NCBI GenBank assembly: GCA_963787415.1
Contig: CAWBCO010000007.1
Span: forward strand, 124,001 to 188,000
DNA length: 64,000 nt
Direction: 5' to 3'
From: CAVUWL01 sp963787415
GTDB taxonomy: Bacteria > Actinomycetota > Thermoleophilia > Solirubrobacterales > 70-9
In this document: positions 7,100-14,988 of the stretch, piece by piece
Numbering within the stretch: the stretch's first letter is position 1
How the letters are laid out: each line of letters opens with the position of its first letter
Position numbers and translations under genes: made by a program
The notes under the pieces: model-generated
The model's input: the letters and a program-made list of their open reading frames with translations, nothing else
The model's database searches: none
Told to the model about the DNA's origin: nothing

Positions 7100-8086
7100 G
7101 TGTCAGAGGCCCAGACGCAGATCCCACCCGTCCAGATCCCTCCAGACCCAGCCGATCAGGCGATGTGCCTGCGCGCCCGCGAGCGCTACAGCGCCGACCG
7201 AAAAAGCGGCCTTCGAAGGCGGCGCAAACGACATGCAGCGGCGCCAAATCTGATCATCATCGGCGGGTTGAAGTGCGGAACCACCAGCATCCACCACTAC
7301 CTGGGCCTGCATCCCCAGATTCAGATGTCAAAGCCCAAGGAGCTCAACTTCTTCGTCGAGGAGCTGAACTGGGACCTCGGCCAGGACTGGTATGCGAGTC
7401 GCTTTGACGACCGCTTTGCCGTCCGTGGAGAGTCCTCCCCCCATTACACGAACCTCCCCCGCTTCCAGGGAGTGCCCGAGCGGATGCATGATCATTGCCC
7501 AGATGCGCGATTGATCTACATGGTCCGCGATCCGATCAAGCGCATCCTCTCCCATTGGGTACACGCGACCGGAGCAGGATATGAGACCCGCGAGATGGTC
7601 GCGACGCTCTCTGATCCCAGCACTTCCTACATCAGCCGTTCGCTTTACTGGATGCAGTTGCAACCCTACCTAGAGCACTTCGACCGCACCCAGATCGAGG
7701 TCATAACCCAGGAGGAGCTGCAAAGTGAACGAGCGGCAACGATACGAAGGGCGTTCGCCTTCGCCGCCGTCGATCAGGGGTTCACCTCCGAGCAGTTCGA
7801 GCGCGAGTGGGAGAAGTCCGCGGCGAAGCAGGGCGATAAATATCAGCTGATGGAGAGCCTGATCAAACTCCCGGGCCTGCGCTCCTTCGACCGCAATTTC
7901 GACCGCCTTCCGGAGTCGATGCGCTGGATCGTCGAGAAGGTTGTTCACAATCCCGAGCAGCCGCCCGCTCCCAAGCCGGAGCTTCCCGATCGGCTGGCTG
8001 AGACGCTCCGTGGCCACTTCGGCGAGGACGTCGCCGCCCTCCAGCGCTTCGCTGGTCGTCGGTTCGCCGGCTGGCAGGAGTACTGA
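7100..8086 (+). CDS. Sulfotransferase-domain protein
   Basis: A 328-residue cytosolic enzyme of the PAPS-dependent sulfotransferase family. The 5'-phosphosulfate loop is clear: IIIGGLKCGTTSIHHYL (about residues 51-67), followed by LHPQIQMSKPKELNFF. The 3'-phosphate-binding region fits RLIYMVRDPIKRILSHW (about 137-153), with the usual Arg-Asp-Pro and Ser. Such enzymes transfer sulfate from PAPS to hydroxyl or amino groups on carbohydrates, lipids or small molecules; the acceptor cannot be told. The start is a GTG at 7100; a later start near the P-loop is possible, because the first 48 residues look low in conservation. It is divergent from the membrane protein at 6071-7081, so the two may share a control region. 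Confidence 0.88.
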   Translation: MSEAQTQIPPVQIPPDPADQAMCLRARERYSADRKSGLRRRRKRHAAAPNLIIIGGLKCGTTSIHHYLGLHPQIQMSKPKELNFFVEELNWDLGQDWYASRFDDRFAVRGESSPHYTNLPRFQGVPERMHDHCPDARLIYMVRDPIKRILSHWVHATGAGYETREMVATLSDPSTSYISRSLYWMQLQPYLEHFDRTQIEVITQEELQSERAATIRRAFAFAAVDQGFTSEQFEREWEKSAAKQGDKYQLMESLIKLPGLRSFDRNFDRLPESMRWIVEKVVHNPEQPPAPKPELPDRLAETLRGHFGEDVAALQRFAGRRFAGWQEY

Positions 8087-8125
8087 GAGCGGCCCGACTC
8101 CCGAGCCCTGGCTAGTCTGCGCTCC

Positions 8126-8857
8126 GTGCAGCGCCTGATTCCCGATCCGGGCCCCTCCACCGTCGAGAGTCAGCTCGACGCCTACCAACCGTGGCAGGGC
8201 CAGAAACCTGATCGGCCGTTTGTCGCCGTCAACTTCGCCGCGACCGTCGACGGCCGGGCGACGATTGAGGGGGTCTCCGGATCGATCGGCTCGAGCGCCG
8301 ACACCCTGATGCTGAGCCGCCTGCGAACCCGCTTTGACGCGATCATGATCGGGGCCGGAACGATGCGTGCTGAGCGCTATGGCCGATTGATCTCTGACCA
8401 GGAGCAACGTGAGCGCCGCGAGCGGATCGGCCTCCCCCACGACCCGCTGATGGTGATCGTAAGCGGCCGACTCGATCTGCCCTGGGACGCTCCCCTCTTT
8501 AGCGAAGGATGGGGCCGAGTGCTGATCTTCACCAGCTCAGCGGCCGAGCCCCCGCAGACCGCAACCTCGCTTCGGATCATCCGCCACGATGGCCAGGTCA
8601 ACCTCACTGAGGCACTTCGTCAGCTGCGCAAGGAGCGAGGGATCCGAGCACTCCTGTGCGAGGGAGGGCCACGCCTGCACGGCGAGTTGCAGGCTCACGG
8701 ACTTGTCGATGAGCTCTTTCTGACGATCGCCCCAAAGCTCGCCGGGGGCCAAGCCCCACGCATCCTCGAGGGCAATCTGGCCGAGGTTGCCGAGCTGCAA
8801 CTGGCCTGGCTTTTGGAGGAGGAGGGCGAGCTGTTTGCCCGCTACGCTCGGCGCTGA
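8126..8857 (+). CDS. RibD C-terminal-domain reductase (DHFR-like fold)
   Basis: A 243-residue protein consisting only of the reductase domain of RibD. The motifs are VAVNFAATVDGRATI (about residues 33-47), FDAIMIGAGTMRAERYG (about 71-87) and LLCEGGPRLHGELQ with VDELFLTIAPKLAGG (about 173-205), the standard pattern of 5-amino-6-ribosylaminouracil reductases. The known reaction is NADPH-dependent reduction in riboflavin synthesis. Many free-standing copies have other or unknown substrates, and no other riboflavin gene is nearby, so assignment to that pathway is not secure. Translation probably starts at the GTG at 8126. It lies 39 bases after the sulfotransferase and 41 bases before the acyl-CoA dehydrogenase on the same strand. 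Confidence 0.85.
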   Translation: MQRLIPDPGPSTVESQLDAYQPWQGQKPDRPFVAVNFAATVDGRATIEGVSGSIGSSADTLMLSRLRTRFDAIMIGAGTMRAERYGRLISDQEQRERRERIGLPHDPLMVIVSGRLDLPWDAPLFSEGWGRVLIFTSSAAEPPQTATSLRIIRHDGQVNLTEALRQLRKERGIRALLCEGGPRLHGELQAHGLVDELFLTIAPKLAGGQAPRILEGNLAEVAELQLAWLLEEEGELFARYARR

Positions 8858-8898
8858 GCTAGCGTTGCGCCGGCCCGACCCCAAGGAGAGGACGCGAG

Positions 8899-10161
8899 AT
8901 GGATTTCACCCCAAGCCCCCAGGTAGATGCCCTGCGCGAGCGCATCCTCGACTTCATGGACGAGCGGATCTATCCCCAAGAGCGCGAGATCATGGCCGCC
9001 CTTGACGCCGAGGTCGGCCCCGGCGTCCCCTATCCACAGATCCTGATCGAGATCCGCGAGCGAGCTCGCGCAGAGGGGCTGTGGAATCTGTTCATGCCTG
9101 ACGAACGCTACGGTCCCGGCCTGAAAAACTGGGAGTACGGGCTGCTTTGTGAGGAGATGGGGCGCAGCCCGGCGGCTGCGCCTATGGCCTTTAACTGCGC
9201 GGCGCCAGACACCGGCAATATGGAGATCCTCGCCGAGCACGGCAGCCCGGAGCAGCGTGAACGGTGGTTGGAGGGCCTGCTCGAGGGTCGAATCCGCTCC
9301 TGTTTTTCGATGACCGAGCCCGAGGTCTCGGGCTCAGACCCGACCCTCTTGCAAGCGCGCGCCGTGCGCGACGGGGAGGAGTGGGTGATCGACGGCCATA
9401 AGTGGTTTACCTCTGGCGCGGTTGGCGCGGAGCTGGCAATCGCGATGGTCGTCACCGATCCCGAGGCACACCCCTATGCGCGCGCTTCGATGATCTGCGT
9501 CCCCACCGATACACCCGGCTTCAACCTGATCCGCGCGATTTCAGTGATGGGGCATGACCGCGGCCCGGGGCACTGCGAGATCCGCTACGAGGATTGCAGG
9601 GTGCCCGTATCCAACCTGCTGGGGGAGCAGGGGGGCGGCTTTGCCGTCGCTCAAGATCGACTGGGACCGGGGCGCATCCACCACTGCATGCGGGCGATTG
9701 GCACCGCTGAGCGAGCCCTGGAGATGATGTGTCGGCGGGCCAACGAGCGCCAGGCCTTCGGCGGGCCACTTGCCGAGAAGCAGTTCGTTCAGGAGTCGAT
9801 CGCCAGCTCGCGGATGGAGATCGACCAGGCCCGCTTACTCACCCTCTATGCCGCCTGGAAGATGGACACCGAGGGTAAGCGCGCCGCGCGGCAGGCAATT
9901 TCAGCGATCAAGGTGATCGCCGCAAACATCGTGATGAATGTGCTTGACCGCGCGATCCAGGTTCACGGCTCCCTCGGGATGACCGACGACACACCGCTGG
10001 CGGCGCTCTGGCGCTTCAGCCGCATGCTCCGCCTTGCCGACGGGCCCGATGAGGTCCACAAAATGGTCCTCGCCCGCCGTGAGCTGAACCGCTGGTCAAA
10101 GCGCGCGGCGGCAGAGACAAGCGGCGAGCTGAGCACGAAGCACGCCCCGCGCGCGATCTGA
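8899..10161 (+). CDS. Acyl-CoA dehydrogenase family protein
   Basis: A 420-residue flavoenzyme that oxidises acyl-CoA to 2-enoyl-CoA, passing electrons to an electron-transfer flavoprotein. The ORF has the usual three parts: a helical N-domain (LCEEMGRSPAAAPMAFN), a middle beta-domain with the substrate/FAD signature CFSMTEPEVSGSDPTLLQ and IDGHKWFTSGA, and a C-terminal helical domain with RQAFGGPLAEKQFVQESIA and VHGSLGMTDDTPLA. The form resembles the ACAD10/11-like branch, in which the catalytic base differs from that of short-chain enzymes. A ribosome-binding site AAGGAGAGG precedes the ATG at 8899. An APH-like kinase gene of the type often associated with this branch is found at 12274-13341. 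Confidence 0.93.
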   Translation: MDFTPSPQVDALRERILDFMDERIYPQEREIMAALDAEVGPGVPYPQILIEIRERARAEGLWNLFMPDERYGPGLKNWEYGLLCEEMGRSPAAAPMAFNCAAPDTGNMEILAEHGSPEQRERWLEGLLEGRIRSCFSMTEPEVSGSDPTLLQARAVRDGEEWVIDGHKWFTSGAVGAELAIAMVVTDPEAHPYARASMICVPTDTPGFNLIRAISVMGHDRGPGHCEIRYEDCRVPVSNLLGEQGGGFAVAQDRLGPGRIHHCMRAIGTAERALEMMCRRANERQAFGGPLAEKQFVQESIASSRMEIDQARLLTLYAAWKMDTEGKRAARQAISAIKVIAANIVMNVLDRAIQVHGSLGMTDDTPLAALWRFSRMLRLADGPDEVHKMVLARRELNRWSKRAAAETSGELSTKHAPRAI

Positions 10162-10205
10162 GAGGTAGGCGCCGCGCGCCAGGGGGCCGGCGTGCCCCCT
10201 CTCAG
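10158..10205 (+). terminator. Hairpin after the acyl-CoA dehydrogenase gene
   Basis: The 8-base arms CTGAGAGG (10158-10165) and CCTCTCAG (10198-10205) pair perfectly and enclose a second stem, AGGGGG with CCCCCT (10181-10200). The outer arm overlaps the TGA stop codon. No run of T follows, so factor-independent termination is uncertain, but nothing else at this site explains it. Confidence 0.5.
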
Positions 10206-10385
10206 GCAGACCCCGATCGCGGCTGGGTGAAGCGCCCATCAGGGAGCGCATGGGTGCTGCTTGGTCATCGCCATCAAAATCAAAGCGCCGCACCTGCGGC
10301 CAGAGCATCGATCTCGACTCTGGGCTTGGGCTAGAGTGACCGAGTTCGCGCAAGCAGGCGAAATGAAAGGGGGGAGGCAAGCGCC

Positions 10386-11846
10386 TTGGATCTGGAGCTG
10401 GAGAACATCACTCGCCATCGCCATGGGTCTCCGCTTTCGGTGATTGCGGCTGGCGGGATTATCGCGCTGCTCTCACTAACCCTCTGGGTGCTGTTTCCCC
10501 CAGCAGCTCTCGCGTCTCCGGCCCCCGGCTCGATTGAAGGCGAGGTGACCAGCTCCTCCGGGCACTCTGGGATCGAAGCTGTCGAAGTCTGCGCTTACCC
10601 GATCGGCGCCAGCGAACTTGAACATGCTTGCGCATTTACCGACGCCACCGGCAGCTACACAATCCCCAACCTGCCGGCGGGCAGATATACGGTTGAATTC
10701 TGGGCCGCAACCGAAACGCTGAACTACCTGACCCAGTACTACGACGATAAGTCGAGCTATGAAGAGGCCGACCCAGTCTCGGTGGCTGGGGAATCCACAA
10801 CGCGCGATGTCGACGCCGAAATGCGCGAGGGTGCAGAGATCAAAGGCGAGGTGACGGGTTCCTCAAATCATGATCCACTTGGAGAAATCCTGGTCTGCGC
10901 AGCTGAAGCCAGCAGCAAATTTGAACGCTGCGTCCTGAGCAACCCCGAGGGCGAATACACCCTTTCCGGCCTGCCGACGGGGCAATATACGATCGAATTC
11001 TGGGCCGGGCTGACGGGCCTCAATTACCTCCCTCAATACTACGACGGAAAGGCTGGAGTGGCCGAAGCCGAAGGGGTCTCGGTCGAAGTCGAAGAAACCA
11101 AAAGCAACATCGATGCCGGCCTGGAGGAAGGTGGACAAATCAGCGGCACGGTGATCGACGCCGCGACCACCGCGGCGCTTCCCCAAATCGAGGTCTGTGC
11201 GATTGAAGGAAGCGAAGCCGTGGCCTGCACGCTCACGGACGCCGCTGGCAACTACACAATTCCGGCGCTTCCCAGCGGCGCCTATCGTGTGGATTTCAAT
11301 CCGCATGAAGAAGGGGAAGCGAGCGAATACCTCACCCAGTACTACAACGAAAAGCCAACCCTCGCCGAAGCCGACTCGATCTCAGTCACCGTGCCAAAAA
11401 CGCGGATTGGAATCGACGCTCGTTTGATTCCGATCTCCACGCTTGTGCCGGCAGTTTCCGAAGCACCGCTGCTCTCGGGAGCGACGAACCCCGATGGGAT
11501 CCTCTTCTGCTCGACCGGAGCATGGAGCAACAACCCCGCCTCCTACTCCTACCAGTGGCTGGCTGATGGGGCCCCGATCGCCCTCCAATCCAAAAGCACC
11601 TACTTGGTCCAAACCACAGATGAGGGTAAGGCGATCGCCTGCCGAGTGAAGGCGAATAATCACTACGGTTCGGCGACGGCGACGAGCAACATCGTGCAGG
11701 TGCCGGTCCCGACCGACTCTACGCCGATCCCCCCGCCCCGAGCTCCGACCCCACTCAAGTGCAGGAGGGGCTTCAGACGCGCCAAGCTCCACGGTAGGTC
11801 CAGGTGCGTGAAGGCCAAGCGACCAAGGCGACACCGCCACCGCTGA
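10386..11846 (+). CDS. Secreted protein with three CnaB-like repeats and an Ig-like domain
   Basis: A 486-residue exported protein. Residues 18-42 form a signal-peptide-like hydrophobic stretch ending ALASPA. Three repeats of about 85-95 residues follow, each starting with a G-x-V-x strand (SIEGEVT, EIKGEVT, QISGTVI) and containing Y(T/R)(I/V)(E/D)F and a (L)TQYY / LPQYYDGK segment, as in carboxypeptidase-regulatory/CnaB beta domains. Each repeat contains two cysteines about 13 residues apart, possibly a disulfide. Residues about 345-440 form an Ig-like domain (YSYQWLADGAPI, CRVKANN). The basic tail has KCRRGFRRAKLHGRSRCVK. Start is TTG at 10386 behind a strong GGGGGGAGG site. Codon use favours GAA more than in neighbours. 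The ligand is unknown; an adhesive or structural surface role is a guess. Confidence 0.85.
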   Translation: MDLELENITRHRHGSPLSVIAAGGIIALLSLTLWVLFPPAALASPAPGSIEGEVTSSSGHSGIEAVEVCAYPIGASELEHACAFTDATGSYTIPNLPAGRYTVEFWAATETLNYLTQYYDDKSSYEEADPVSVAGESTTRDVDAEMREGAEIKGEVTGSSNHDPLGEILVCAAEASSKFERCVLSNPEGEYTLSGLPTGQYTIEFWAGLTGLNYLPQYYDGKAGVAEAEGVSVEVEETKSNIDAGLEEGGQISGTVIDAATTAALPQIEVCAIEGSEAVACTLTDAAGNYTIPALPSGAYRVDFNPHEEGEASEYLTQYYNEKPTLAEADSISVTVPKTRIGIDARLIPISTLVPAVSEAPLLSGATNPDGILFCSTGAWSNNPASYSYQWLADGAPIALQSKSTYLVQTTDEGKAIACRVKANNHYGSATATSNIVQVPVPTDSTPIPPPRAPTPLKCRRGFRRAKLHGRSRCVKAKRPRRHRHR

Positions 11847-11904
11847 GCATCCGCCCTCACCCGCGGTGGGCTGCGGCCGCGGCGTAAGAGCTACGGTTTC
11901 AGAG

Positions 11905-12207
11905 ATGGCGCAGAAACTCACCCTTTACGTCTGCCATATCGATGAGGGCGGCCCGAGACCACATGCATGCAGGCGCGCCCAGGAAGCGCTGCGAGCCGGC
12001 GGGCACCGATATGAGAAGGTGATCTTTGGCCGCGGCCGACCGTTCGGTCTGTTCACCAAGGGCCGGCGCCCCGAGCTCAAGAAGCTGAGCGGGCAGGAGC
12101 AGCTCCCGGTGCTGCAGCTTGCGGATGGCACGACGATCTCGGGCAGTTCGCGGATCATCGCCTGGGCCAAAGAGAGCCCCGCCGACCAGGCGGCGCGGGA
12201 GTCCTAG
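11905..12207 (+). CDS. Thioredoxin-fold (GST N-terminal-like) small protein
   Basis: A 100-residue protein read from MAQKLTLYVCHID. The pattern KLTLYVCHI, HACRRAQEALRAGGHRYEKV, QEQLPVLQLADGTTISGSSRIIAWA matches the N-terminal thioredoxin-fold module of glutathione S-transferases and glutaredoxins: strand, helix, cis-proline strand (LPVL), final strand (DGTTISGSSRII). The usual CxxC or CxxS is absent; the first cysteine is in YVCHI and another is in HACRRA. No glutathione-binding pathway is apparent in the window. An upstream ATG at 11866 is open, but its extra residues look unconserved. A binding or redox-adaptor function is possible but not shown. Confidence 0.75.
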   Translation: MAQKLTLYVCHIDEGGPRPHACRRAQEALRAGGHRYEKVIFGRGRPFGLFTKGRRPELKKLSGQEQLPVLQLADGTTISGSSRIIAWAKESPADQAARES

Positions 12208-12273
12208 ACGGCGCGATAGGTTCGAAAACGTGCGGCAGGGCCCGACCCTCGCTGCCACCGAAGCTGTAGCTGC

Positions 12274-13341
12274 TCAGCCCGCGTGGCCCTCGGCCTCCCT
12301 GGCAGCCTCGGCCAGACGCTCGACCAGTTGGGCGAACTGCCCGATGCCCTCCTCGACCTTGCCGTACTGACCGGCGGAGTAGCGAGCGTAGACGCCCTCG
12401 AGGATAATCGCCAGCTTCCAATAGCCCAGAGCAATGAAGAAGTCGAGGTTGGAGAGGTCACGGCCGGAGCGCTCCGCGTAGCGCTCCCTGAGCTCTTCGC
12501 GGGTGGGAAACCCGGGGGCCAGATTCGCCGGCTGACCGAGGGCAATCGTCTGCTCGCCCCGCTCAGGCCAGTAGACCATCAGCAGGCCGACGTCGGCGAG
12601 CGGGTCCCCCAAGGTGCAGAGCTCCCAATCGACCACCGCCGCCACCTCGCCTGCCGGGGTGAGGATCATGTTGTCGAGCCGGTAATCGCCATGGACGATC
12701 GTCGCCGGGCCCTGGGCTGGGATTCGCGCCGCCAAGCGCTCGTGGACCTGGTCGATCGCCGCCAACTCGCGCGTCTTTGATTTCTCCCACTGGCCCTGCC
12801 AACGGCGCAACTGGCGGGCGACGTAGTCCGCGCGGCGACCGAGATCGCCGAGGCCGACAGCCTCGGGATCGACAGCGTGGATCGCGACTAAGGTATCCGC
12901 CACCCTGATCCCAATCGCCCGCCGATCTGCCTGATCGGGAAATGCGACGGCCTCGGCCACTCCGCGCAGAATCGGTCCCTCGACGAACTCCATAACGTAA
13001 AACGGCGCCCCGTTGACGCTCTCCTCCTCGCAGAGCCCGAGAACTGGCGCGACCGGAACCGCGGTCCGCCCAAGCGCCGATACAACCCTATGCTCACGTC
13101 CCATGTCATGGGCGGAACCGAGGCGCTTGCCGAGCGGAGGCCGGCGCAGAGCCCAGCGTCCACCGTCAGGTCCGCTGACTTTGTAGGTCAGGTTTGAATG
13201 CCCGCCGGCGATCCTCTCAAAGCGCAGAGGCGGATCAGCACCCGGCACATGCTCGGCAAACCATCCCTCAACCGCCGCCCGATCGATCCCCTCCGGTGCC
13301 TCTCCCAAGCCGTCGGTGCTGCCTGTAGCCTCGTCGTCCAT
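12274..13341 (-). CDS. Aminoglycoside-phosphotransferase-fold kinase, ACAD10/11-associated type
   Basis: A 355-residue protein with the APH/choline-kinase-like fold. The N-lobe has FERIAGGHSNLTYKV (about residues 41-55), and the catalytic region includes IVHGDYRLDNMIL (about 207-219; HGDxRxxN brings the catalytic Asp and Asn) followed by VVDWELCTLGDPLADVG (about 226-242; metal-binding Asp). In other bacteria this branch sits next to acyl-CoA dehydrogenases of the ACAD10/11 type, which use phosphorylated 4-hydroxyacyl-CoAs. Here such a dehydrogenase is located 2 kb away at 8899, so a role in hydroxyacyl-CoA metabolism is a reasonable inference. The start is the ATG at 13341. The divergent histidine kinase gene may overlap this 5' end by 26 bases. 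Confidence 0.85.
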   Translation of the reverse strand: MDDEATGSTDGLGEAPEGIDRAAVEGWFAEHVPGADPPLRFERIAGGHSNLTYKVSGPDGGRWALRRPPLGKRLGSAHDMGREHRVVSALGRTAVPVAPVLGLCEEESVNGAPFYVMEFVEGPILRGVAEAVAFPDQADRRAIGIRVADTLVAIHAVDPEAVGLGDLGRRADYVARQLRRWQGQWEKSKTRELAAIDQVHERLAARIPAQGPATIVHGDYRLDNMILTPAGEVAAVVDWELCTLGDPLADVGLLMVYWPERGEQTIALGQPANLAPGFPTREELRERYAERSGRDLSNLDFFIALGYWKLAIILEGVYARYSAGQYGKVEEGIGQFAQLVERLAEAAREAEGHAG

Positions 13342-14620
13342 AACTGCGAAAGCATATGCCCGACAAGGTCACCCCTTAAGTCCGTCTCTGGCAAACAGGC
13401 TGCGGATCGGCTTTGCAATCTGTTTCGCCGTGCTGACCGCGATGGCGGTGATCGGGGTCGCCCGCTTCATTCAGGAGCGCCAGGATTTCGAGAGCTCGAT
13501 CGAGCACTCCTACCAGGTGGAGATGGCCGCCCGGGTTCGGCTTGCCGATGGCGGACGACCGGCGGCGGCCCGAGAGACGATCGGGGCTCAGCAGAGCGCC
13601 CGCCAGCAGCTCCAGGACAACATCTCCACAGACACCCGCAACACCGCCCTGCTGGTCGCGGCTGGGATCATCGCCGGTCTGACCGGCGCTCTGCTCCTTT
13701 TCAGCGGCCTGATCGCCTCGATGCGACGTCCGCTGGAGGAGTTGGTGGACGCCGCCGGGCGCCTTGCCGGGGGCGATCGCTCTGCTCGGGTCGAGGTCGG
13801 CGGGGTATCGGAGACGGCGACGCTGGGAGCCGCCTTCAACGAGATGGCGGATGAACTCGAACGCGAGGCAAGCCAACGCGACCAGCTCGATCGCATGAAG
13901 GACGATTTCGTCCTCACCGCATCACATGAGCTACGCAGTCCGCTGACCTCGGTGCAGGGATTTGCCGAGCTGCTCATGTTGGAGCGAGAAAAACTCAGCT
14001 CCAAGCAGGCTGAGACGGTGGAGATCATCCTTGACAACTCGCGCCATTTGGTGCGGCTGCTGAATGACCTGCTCGATCTCGCACGCAGCGACGCCGGGCG
14101 GCTGAGCATCCACCCGGTTCCCACCGATCTCGGCCCCCTGGTCGAGGATGCGGTGCGCACGATGCGGGGGCAGACCGAGGCCGGCGGCCAGCTCTTGCAA
14201 TGCGAGGTCGAGTCAGATCTTCCACCGGCGAGGGTCGAGCCGGATCGAATTCGCCAAGTTCTGGTCAACCTGCTGACCAATGCGCATGAGTACAGTCCAG
14301 AGGGCGCCTCGATCGAGGTCACGGTTGGTCGGGTTGGCGCTGGGGTCGAGGTTGCGGTGAGCGATGATGGACCGGGCATGCGCGAGGACCAGCTGGAGCA
14401 CATTTTCGATCGCTTTACCCGCGGAGACGCAGGGCTGACCCAGCGCGTCGGCGGCACCGGGCTCGGGCTCGCAATCTCCAAATCGCTGGTCGAGCTGCAC
14501 GGCGGCACGATCGAGGTCAGCTCGACCCCAGCGCAAGGTTCAACCTTCCGCGTTCGGCTCCCTGCCATGGACCCCAGCGAGCGCCCCGCGAGCGAGCGCC
14601 CCCCGACCAGGGCCCGCTGA
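13316..14620 (+). CDS. Membrane sensor histidine kinase with HAMP domain
   Basis: A roughly 434-residue kinase. Transmembrane helix 1 is RIGFAICFAVLTAMAVIGV (about 29-47), then a short periplasmic segment, helix 2 (TALLVAAGIIAGLTGALLLF, about 104-123) and a HAMP linker (RRPLEELVDAAGRL). The dimerisation region has ASHELRSPLTSVQGF (phospho-accepting His, about residue 203). The ATPase region carries NLLTNAHEY (N box), VSDDGPGM (G1), FTRG and GGTGLGLAIS (G2). The gene overlaps the adjacent response-regulator gene by one base (TGATG), so they form a pair. The start is uncertain: the ATG at 13316 overlaps the divergent gene, and no other strong start was seen before the first helix. Confidence 0.9.
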   Translation: MLPVASSSITAKAYARQGHPLSPSLANRLRIGFAICFAVLTAMAVIGVARFIQERQDFESSIEHSYQVEMAARVRLADGGRPAAARETIGAQQSARQQLQDNISTDTRNTALLVAAGIIAGLTGALLLFSGLIASMRRPLEELVDAAGRLAGGDRSARVEVGGVSETATLGAAFNEMADELEREASQRDQLDRMKDDFVLTASHELRSPLTSVQGFAELLMLEREKLSSKQAETVEIILDNSRHLVRLLNDLLDLARSDAGRLSIHPVPTDLGPLVEDAVRTMRGQTEAGGQLLQCEVESDLPPARVEPDRIRQVLVNLLTNAHEYSPEGASIEVTVGRVGAGVEVAVSDDGPGMREDQLEHIFDRFTRGDAGLTQRVGGTGLGLAISKSLVELHGGTIEVSSTPAQGSTFRVRLPAMDPSERPASERPPTRAR

Positions 14621-14988
14621 TGGCCAGGATTCTTGTTGCCGATGACTCCGAGACGATCCTGCTTTTACTCCGTACTCGCCTGGAGATGGCAGGACATCAG
14701 GTGCAGACCGCGGCCGACGGTCAGGAGGTCACCGATGCCCTGCGCCACGAGGGAGCCGAGGGCCGGCCCGACCTCCTTCTCCTCGACGCGATGATGCCGC
14801 GCAAGTCAGGGATCGATGCCCTGCGCGAGCTGCGGGCCGAGGGGGTCCACATTCCGGCGCTGATCGTCAGCGCCCATCAGGAGCGCGCCGATGAGGCGGC
14901 CCTCACCGATCTCGAGATCAGCGCTTACGTCACCAAGCCGATCGACTTCGAGCAGCTGCTCGCGAGCATCGCGGAGCTCACTTCTTAG
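14620..14988 (+). CDS. Single-domain response regulator
   Basis: A 122-residue receiver domain with no output domain, partner of the upstream histidine kinase (one-base TGATG overlap). The acidic pocket is in VADDSET (D8, D9), the phosphorylated Asp is D56 in LLLLDAMMP, the switch residues are in LIVSAHQ (Ser84), and Lys106 is in YVTKPIDF. Without a DNA-binding domain it must signal by protein contact. It is preceded by a complete kinase, suggesting one small two-gene operon. Its 3' end overlaps the helicase gene on the opposite strand by 11 bases. Confidence 0.92.
   Translation: MARILVADDSETILLLLRTRLEMAGHQVQTAADGQEVTDALRHEGAEGRPDLLLLDAMMPRKSGIDALRELRAEGVHIPALIVSAHQERADEAALTDLEISAYVTKPIDFEQLLASIAELTS

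Noticed and set aside
12215..12235. GGTTCGAAAAC, similar to a tRNA T-loop
   Set aside because: No cloverleaf can be built around it.
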